DNA of 26,463 nt from a virus, in the IMG/VR virus record IMGVR_UViG_3300030107_007962, positions 1 through 26,463 of that record; one strand, 5' to 3'. The notes below the pieces were generated by a model that saw nothing but the letters and a program-made list of their open reading frames with translations, was not told where the DNA came from and ran no database searches. The number at the start of each line of letters is the position of its first letter. Positions within the stretch are counted from its first letter, which is position 1. Made by a program: the position numbers and the translations under genes. Positions 22,758-26,463 of this stretch are shown here, piece by piece.

Positions 22758-23150
22758 ATGACAAAAGTATGGGTAAACGGATGTTTTGATATACTACATC
22801 GTGGACACATTGAAATGCTTCAGTATGCTAAGTCATTGGGAGATAAACTAGTTGTTGGTCTCGACTCCGACAGAAGAGTTCGTGAAGCCAAAGGGCTTGA
22901 TCGACCATATAACACCCTTCAAGACAGAGAGTATATGATCAGTTCTTTAGAGTGTGTTGACAGGGTGGTTTCATTTGGTTCCGACGAGCAGTTGAAGCAA
23001 CACTTAAGAAATTATGATATTGATATCATGGTCGTGGGGTCCGACTGGGCGGGCAAACCGGTGGTCGGCTCCGATGTGGTGGCTCATATTCATTATTTTC
23101 GAAGGATTGGTAATTTTTCGACGACAAATATTTTGGAGAATAGAAAATGA
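22758..23150 (+). CDS. HldE C-domain/HldC-like sugar-phosphate nucleotidyltransferase
   Basis: A 130-residue cytidylyltransferase-fold enzyme. VNGCFDILHRGHIEML (6-21) holds the HxGH motif (His14, His17), then VVGLDSDRRVREAKG and GNFSTTNIL (118-126), the terminal S-T-T-x-I nucleotide-binding motif of the HldE adenylyltransferase domain. By homology it would load AMP onto a sugar 1-phosphate, giving ADP-heptose or a similar sugar. The companion kinase domain is a separate gene at 20796, as in HldA/HldC systems. AGGAG at 22747-22751 is a strong ribosome-binding site. Glycerol-phosphate or other substrates cannot be excluded. Confidence 0.88.
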   Translation: MTKVWVNGCFDILHRGHIEMLQYAKSLGDKLVVGLDSDRRVREAKGLDRPYNTLQDREYMISSLECVDRVVSFGSDEQLKQHLRNYDIDIMVVGSDWAGKPVVGSDVVAHIHYFRRIGNFSTTNILENRK

Positions 23151-23479
23151 TTTATGTAGTGGATATAGATGGCACAATTTGTACAGCAGCAAAAAATAAT
23201 GATTATAAAAACTGTGATCCCCTTGTAGACCGAATTAAAAAGATCAATGAGCTTTACGATGAGGGCAACACAATTATTTACCAAACAGCCAGGGGAATGG
23301 GGCGTCATAGCAACAATCCCCTTCTGGCAATACAAGAGTTTTACAAGATGACAGTAGAACAACTAGAGTCCTGGGGGGTTAGATATCACCAATTGGTTCT
23401 TGGTAAGCCCGCCGGAGATGTCTATATTGATGACAAGGGAATTAACGATACTATTTTTTTCGAACAGGAGCAAAGATGA
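23147..23479 (+). CDS. small HAD-superfamily phosphatase
   Basis: A 110-residue HAD enzyme: VVDIDGTIC with nucleophile Asp6 and Asp8, YQTARGMGR with Thr47, VLGKPAGD with Lys87, and YIDDKGIND with Asp95/Asp96. The set is complete although the protein is small and has no cap domain. Related small HADs occur in capsule loci and are thought to remove phosphate from sugar intermediates. Overlapping the HldC-like gene by 4 bases, it could act as the phosphatase step (as GmhB does) in an activated-heptose route; it lacks the extra zinc site of GmhB, so that is only a functional analogy. Confidence 0.85.
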   Translation: MIYVVDIDGTICTAAKNNDYKNCDPLVDRIKKINELYDEGNTIIYQTARGMGRHSNNPLLAIQEFYKMTVEQLESWGVRYHQLVLGKPAGDVYIDDKGINDTIFFEQEQR

Positions 23480-24261
23480 AAAAAGCGTTAATATGTAAAA
23501 GCGATCTAGATAATGAAGATCGATTTAAACTTTTTGAAAAACAGGCCACCGGAGCCATAGACCAGGGAATATGGCCTCCTCCGGCAGCCTTTAAAAGTTT
23601 TGTAGATGTTGGAGTACATTATGGGGGCTATCTATATGCTGGCAGGTATCGAGGCGCCAGTGAAGTTTATGGATTTGAGGCTTCTTGGTCAAACTGTTGT
23701 ATAGCGGAAGAAATGATTCAAAAATGTAGTCTTTCTAACGTGAGGGTTTTTAATTTGGCAGCCTCATCAAAAAGCGGAGAGATAGTTCAGTTAACAAAGG
23801 TGAAAAGTGAGGACGCCTCTTCCTGGAAAAGTGGTAATTACTCGATCACTGATTCCGACACATTGCCCGATAATATGGAGAAATCACATGAACACGAGAA
23901 CGTCCTGACTATTGATTTGGAAAATATTTTTAAGCTATGTGAACTGGACACTATTGATGTGTTGAAGGTGGATATTGAGGGTGCGGAATATGACTTTCTC
24001 AACAACAAAGACTTGTCTAATATTAATTATATTAATATAGAGTTTCATGGGAAGCCACATGATACTAAAGCACTGTGTGAACACATGTGTAAAACTCATA
24101 ATCTAATGATGGGATACACATCAAAAGACGACACTCGTCTCATCCCAGTCGCCAATAACCGCTCAGTTCCTATCGACCGAATAGACTTTTCTAAAGACCT
24201 CCATTTCGCTTTGTTCCAGCATAAAAGCTTGAATCAGCCAATCGAGATTGAAATAAAATAA
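23476..24261 (+). CDS. FkbM-family methyltransferase
   Basis: A 261-residue FkbM methyltransferase. It has FVDVGVHYGGYLYAG (motif I, 42-56), VYGFEASW (Glu68 in the SAM acidic position) and the signature IDVLKVDIEGAEYDFLNN (160-177, with Lys164, Asp166, Glu168), then INIEFHG. It has a 40-residue N-terminal extension and two cysteine-containing spots (NCC at 73-75). It is the third FkbM-like gene of the island, and the one with the best-kept signature. GGAG at 23467-23470 supports the start, overlapping the HAD gene by 4 bases. Sugar O-methylation is the expected role. Confidence 0.92.
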   Translation: MKKALICKSDLDNEDRFKLFEKQATGAIDQGIWPPPAAFKSFVDVGVHYGGYLYAGRYRGASEVYGFEASWSNCCIAEEMIQKCSLSNVRVFNLAASSKSGEIVQLTKVKSEDASSWKSGNYSITDSDTLPDNMEKSHEHENVLTIDLENIFKLCELDTIDVLKVDIEGAEYDFLNNKDLSNINYINIEFHGKPHDTKALCEHMCKTHNLMMGYTSKDDTRLIPVANNRSVPIDRIDFSKDLHFALFQHKSLNQPIEIEIK

Positions 24262-24287
24262 AGTTAATAATAGCCAGGAGAAATGAA

Positions 24288-24683
24288 ATGAAGAATAAAA
24301 GTGAAAACAAGCATAACCCGACAGTAAACCGAACACCAGAAATGAAGTTTGTAAAGAAGGGGTGGGGTCACGAACTGTGGATCGTAAACAAAGAAGAGTA
24401 TTGTGGAAAGCTCCTCTTTTTTGAAGAGGGTAAGAGGTGTTCTTGGCACCATCACAAGATTAAAGATGAAGTATTCTATCTACAATCAGGAAAACTCCTA
24501 GTGAAGTTTTCAGAATATGACGATATAGATTTGGCAGAAGAGATAATTTTAGAGCCAGGGCAAAATTTTTATATTTATCCAGGACTAAGACATCAAATGA
24601 TTGCCCTGGAAGACTCGGAATTGTTTGAGTTTTCCACCGAACACTTCGATTCGGACTCTCACAGGGTTGTAAAGGGGGACTGA
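24288..24683 (+). CDS. cupin-fold sugar-phosphate isomerase-like protein
   Basis: A 131-residue single-domain cupin. KKGWGHELWIVN at the N terminus and CSWHHHKIKDEVFYLQSGKL (51-70) match the C-terminal cupin of type II phosphomannose isomerases. His54, His55 or His56, Glu61 and His102 (GLRHQMIA) are the likely metal ligands. Full-length PMI/GMP enzymes carry an extra guanylyltransferase domain not present here. Alternatives are a 3,5-epimerase-like or WbuC-like cupin. A stand-alone mannose-6-phosphate isomerase activity would feed GDP-mannose and hence fucose. CCAGGAG at 24274-24280 marks the start; the following gene is joined by TGATG. Confidence 0.83.
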   Translation: MKNKSENKHNPTVNRTPEMKFVKKGWGHELWIVNKEEYCGKLLFFEEGKRCSWHHHKIKDEVFYLQSGKLLVKFSEYDDIDLAEEIILEPGQNFYIYPGLRHQMIALEDSELFEFSTEHFDSDSHRVVKGD

Positions 24684-25648
24684 TGAAGCTCGTGGTCGTT
24701 ACAGGCTGCCTGGGCCTTATTGGGAACTACGTGACTCGAAAATGCCTGGAGAAAGGGTGGAGAGTTTACGGAGTGGATTCGCTCACTTATGCTTCTACGC
24801 CGGATTTTCTTTATGACTTTCGAGGACACAACACCCTAGAGAATGAGAACTTTACTTTTGTCAACCAAGACATTTGTGATATGAAGTTCCTTCCCGATTG
24901 TGACTATGTGATCAACGTGGCAGCTGAATCCCATGTGGGGAATAGCATTATCGACAGCACGGACTTTCTTAAATCCAATGTTGAAGGGGTTAGAAACTTG
25001 TTGGACCTGATCCGCCGTAAGCCCAGCAATATAGCGAACAAGCCTATCTTTTTTCATTTTAGCACCGATGAGGTTTACGGGGATATTGAAGAGGGGGAGT
25101 TCGTTGAAACAGACCTGTTAAACCCAAGCAATCCTTACTCTGCCTCTAAGGCGGCTGCAGATATGCTTATTTTAGCTTGGGCAAGAACATACGGCATTCA
25201 ATATAATATAATTCGCCCCACTAACAATTATGGAATTGGCCAATATCCCGAGAAGTTAATTCCTGTTTCTGTAAAGTTGCTTCAGCGAGGGAAAAAGATA
25301 CGTCTTCACAATGAAGGTGAACCAGTAAGAAACTGGTTACATGCCGACGACACCGCTTCGGCGGTCATATCTATAATAGAGAATGGTCAGATTAACGAAA
25401 TCTATAATGTTGCCGGGAACTTACAACAAAAGAATAAAGATGCTGTGAGAAAAATCATTAACATTTTTCACAATAATGAGTATAATTGGGAAGAGTTTGT
25501 AGATTTGTCATATGTGAGAGAAGGACAGGATGTTCGATACGCTCTTAATGATAACAAACTACGAGCACTTGGTTGGGATAATCAAAAAAGCTTTGATGAA
25601 GAACTACCAAGATTAGTTGAATATTACAAACATAATTTTAAATGGTAA
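24683..25648 (+). CDS. rmlB: dTDP-glucose 4,6-dehydratase-like SDR (RmlB family)
   Basis: A 321-residue RmlB-like enzyme. The RmlB hallmarks are HFSTDEVYGD (125-134, with the Thr-Asp-Glu triad at 128-130), PYSASKAAADML (Tyr152, Lys156) and RPTNNYGIGQYPEKLIP (178-194, the nucleotide/sugar block). The Gly loop reads TGCLGLIG instead of TGGAGFIG, and AAESHVGNSI replaces the usual AAESHVDRSI. The reaction would be dehydration of an NDP-glucose to the 4-keto-6-deoxy sugar. No RmlA, RmlC or RmlD is in view, so it may use host dTDP-glucose and feed the DegT aminotransferase instead of making rhamnose. Confidence 0.9.
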   Translation: MKLVVVTGCLGLIGNYVTRKCLEKGWRVYGVDSLTYASTPDFLYDFRGHNTLENENFTFVNQDICDMKFLPDCDYVINVAAESHVGNSIIDSTDFLKSNVEGVRNLLDLIRRKPSNIANKPIFFHFSTDEVYGDIEEGEFVETDLLNPSNPYSASKAAADMLILAWARTYGIQYNIIRPTNNYGIGQYPEKLIPVSVKLLQRGKKIRLHNEGEPVRNWLHADDTASAVISIIENGQINEIYNVAGNLQQKNKDAVRKIINIFHNNEYNWEEFVDLSYVREGQDVRYALNDNKLRALGWDNQKSFDEELPRLVEYYKHNFKW

Positions 25649-25660
25649 AAGGAGAAAACA

Positions 25661-25939
25661 ATGACAACTACTGAAACAACAACTGATGGGATCGAAAGCT
25701 ACACGCTTACGGATCAAGCACTGGGAGCAGTGATGATGGCACTTCAAAAGTCGCTACTGGAGCAGAGTGATATTGTTCCCGTTCTTAAGGGCTTTAAATT
25801 TTCGGATGATGGAACTGGCAACTTGGTTGTTCTTAACCCACCTTTGGTTAAGATGGCTCATGAAGATGCAGCGGTGCTTACAGGCGGCGGAGACGCTCTC
25901 GGGTCTACCACGACCGACACCACCGATACGGGCTCTTAA
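25661..25939 (+). CDS. hypothetical phage protein with Thr-rich ends
   Basis: A 92-residue protein preceded by a strong AAAGGAG. Both ends are low-complexity: the start has MTTTETTTDG and the end has STTTDTTDTGS. The middle (about 13-65) reads as helix LTDQALGAVMMALQKSLLEQ followed by beta-type GFKFSDDGTGNLVVLNPPLV. It looks like a small structural or assembly accessory protein of a tailed phage, but I do not recognise it. It marks the end of the sugar genes: everything after it is phage-type again. Confidence 0.72.
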   Translation: MTTTETTTDGIESYTLTDQALGAVMMALQKSLLEQSDIVPVLKGFKFSDDGTGNLVVLNPPLVKMAHEDAAVLTGGGDALGSTTTDTTDTGS

Positions 25940-25947
25940 ACCTTTTT

Positions 25948-26205
25948 ATGCCTCGATACGACTATAGATGCTTGGGATGTGAAGCTGAATTTACTGTTGT
26001 TCACCTAATGTGTGAGACTCTGGACAAGTGTCCGGAGTGTGATACAGAGGGTGAGGTCCAAAAGGTCTATTCTACACTTCGAAAAACTGGACGAGGTAAA
26101 AACAAGAAAAAGGTTGGAGAGGTTGTAAATGAATTTATTGAGGAAACCAAGAAAACGGTGAAACAAGAAAAACAAAAATTAAAAAAGAAGGAATATAAAG
26201 CATAA
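25948..26205 (+). CDS. FmdB-like zinc-ribbon protein with basic tail
   Basis: An 85-residue protein: MPRYDYRCLGCEAEF and DKCPECDTEGEVQKVYS give a complete zinc ribbon with Cys8/Cys11 and Cys28/Cys31, as in FmdB-type proteins. From about residue 45 it changes to a Lys/Glu-rich, probably helical tail (TGRGKNKKKVGE onward), which could bind nucleic acid or a partner. It differs from the other FmdB-like protein at 947, which has a stretched second knuckle and keeps the GDGWY tail. The ribosome-binding site is weak. Its stop overlaps the next start as TAATG. Confidence 0.85.
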   Translation: MPRYDYRCLGCEAEFTVVHLMCETLDKCPECDTEGEVQKVYSTLRKTGRGKNKKKVGEVVNEFIEETKKTVKQEKQKLKKKEYKA

Positions 26206-26463
26206 TGTGGATAGCCTTAACATTGTCTATTTTACTGAATGTTTTTTGCTTATGGTATGTTCGAAACCTTCTCAGAGATTATTTCTATGTTTTAGATAAT
26301 ATGGAAGAGCTTTTTGATTCTGTCGATAGCTTTTCGTCCCATCTTGAAAGCGTTCACTCACTAGAGACATTTTATGGAGAGCCTACTTTACAACGATTGA
26401 TAGACCACTCGAAATCAGTGGTGGAGGATATCGGGGTTTATAGACAGGCTTTATCGGTGGGTA
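26205..26463 (+). CDS. membrane-anchored phage protein, 3' end beyond the window
   Basis: Open reading frame running off the window, 86 codons visible, starting with ATG in the TAATG overlap of the zinc-ribbon stop. It begins MWIALTLSILLNVFCLWYVR, an N-terminal transmembrane anchor of about 17 residues, followed by a charged helical region (DNMEELFDSVDSFSSHLES) and TFYGEPTLQRLIDHSKSVVED. From memory this type of small N-anchored helical protein often sits next to an FmdB-like gene in T4-like marine phages; its function is unknown. The completeness of the protein cannot be judged. Confidence 0.75.
   Translation, partial: MWIALTLSILLNVFCLWYVRNLLRDYFYVLDNMEELFDSVDSFSSHLESVHSLETFYGEPTLQRLIDHSKSVVEDIGVYRQALSVG

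Noticed and set aside
1-26463. T4-type late promoters (TATAAATA), tRNA genes and insertion sequences
   Set aside because: I scanned by eye and found no TATAAATA in gaps, no cloverleaf-like stretch in the short intergenic regions, and no transposase or terminal inverted repeats. A short site could have been missed.

Overview
The window looks like part of a tailed-phage genome, most likely a large T4-like myovirus from an aquatic setting. That identity is inferred from gene families and gene order; no capsid, tail or polymerase gene is in view. The evidence is dense packing with no gap above about 75 bases, nearly every gene on the + strand, and many stop/start overlaps of the ATGA, TAATG or TGATG kind. 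Typical phage accessory families are present (ClpP-like S14 protease, PIN-PhoH ATPase, Fe-S PD-(D/E)XK nuclease, FmdB-type zinc ribbons, many tiny unknown genes), and no bacterial housekeeping gene is. I found no tRNA, rRNA, CRISPR array or insertion sequence.

Layout. Bases 1-1262: a small membrane protein, a ClpP-like protease, an FmdB-like zinc ribbon and a 24-residue hydrophobic micro-ORF. Bases 1248-2027: the only minus-strand gene, a trypsin-like serine protease with a lipoprotein-like N terminus, divergent from a small putative lipoprotein (2099-2410). Bases 2423-5829: PIN-PhoH, an acidic unknown, an HExxH metalloprotein, a basic-tailed unknown and a RecB/Cas4-type nuclease. Bases 5845-25648: a continuous sugar-metabolism island of about 20 kb and 24 genes. 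Bases 25661-26463: a return to small phage-type genes, with a second FmdB-like zinc ribbon and an open-ended membrane-anchored protein cut by the window edge.

The island encodes six probable glycosyltransferases (two GT4, one GT4-like/GT2 fusion, one GT-D type, one GT11 fucosyltransferase-like, one CgeB-like). It also has five SDR-type sugar epimerases/dehydratases (two GDP-fucose-synthase-like, one GME-like, one unassigned, one RmlB), a UDP-GlcNAc 2-epimerase, and a GNAT plus short DegT aminotransferase pair. A split HldE-like pair (PfkB kinase and cytidylyltransferase-fold enzyme) comes with a HAD phosphatase and a cupin. Five SAM methyltransferases (three FkbM-type), an Mpo1/DUF962-like membrane protein and one small conserved-looking helical protein complete it.

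Together these genes could make or tailor several activated sugars (fucose-type, ManNAc-type, 4-keto-6-deoxyhexose, amino sugar, possibly heptose), link them and cap them by methylation. No initiating phosphosugar transferase, flippase, polymerase, ligase or ABC exporter is in view. This looks less like a host O-antigen locus and more like a soluble cytoplasmic glycan-assembly set. My favoured inference is glycosylation of a phage product (virion protein or DNA) or remodelling of a host precursor. The acceptor is not identifiable from this window.
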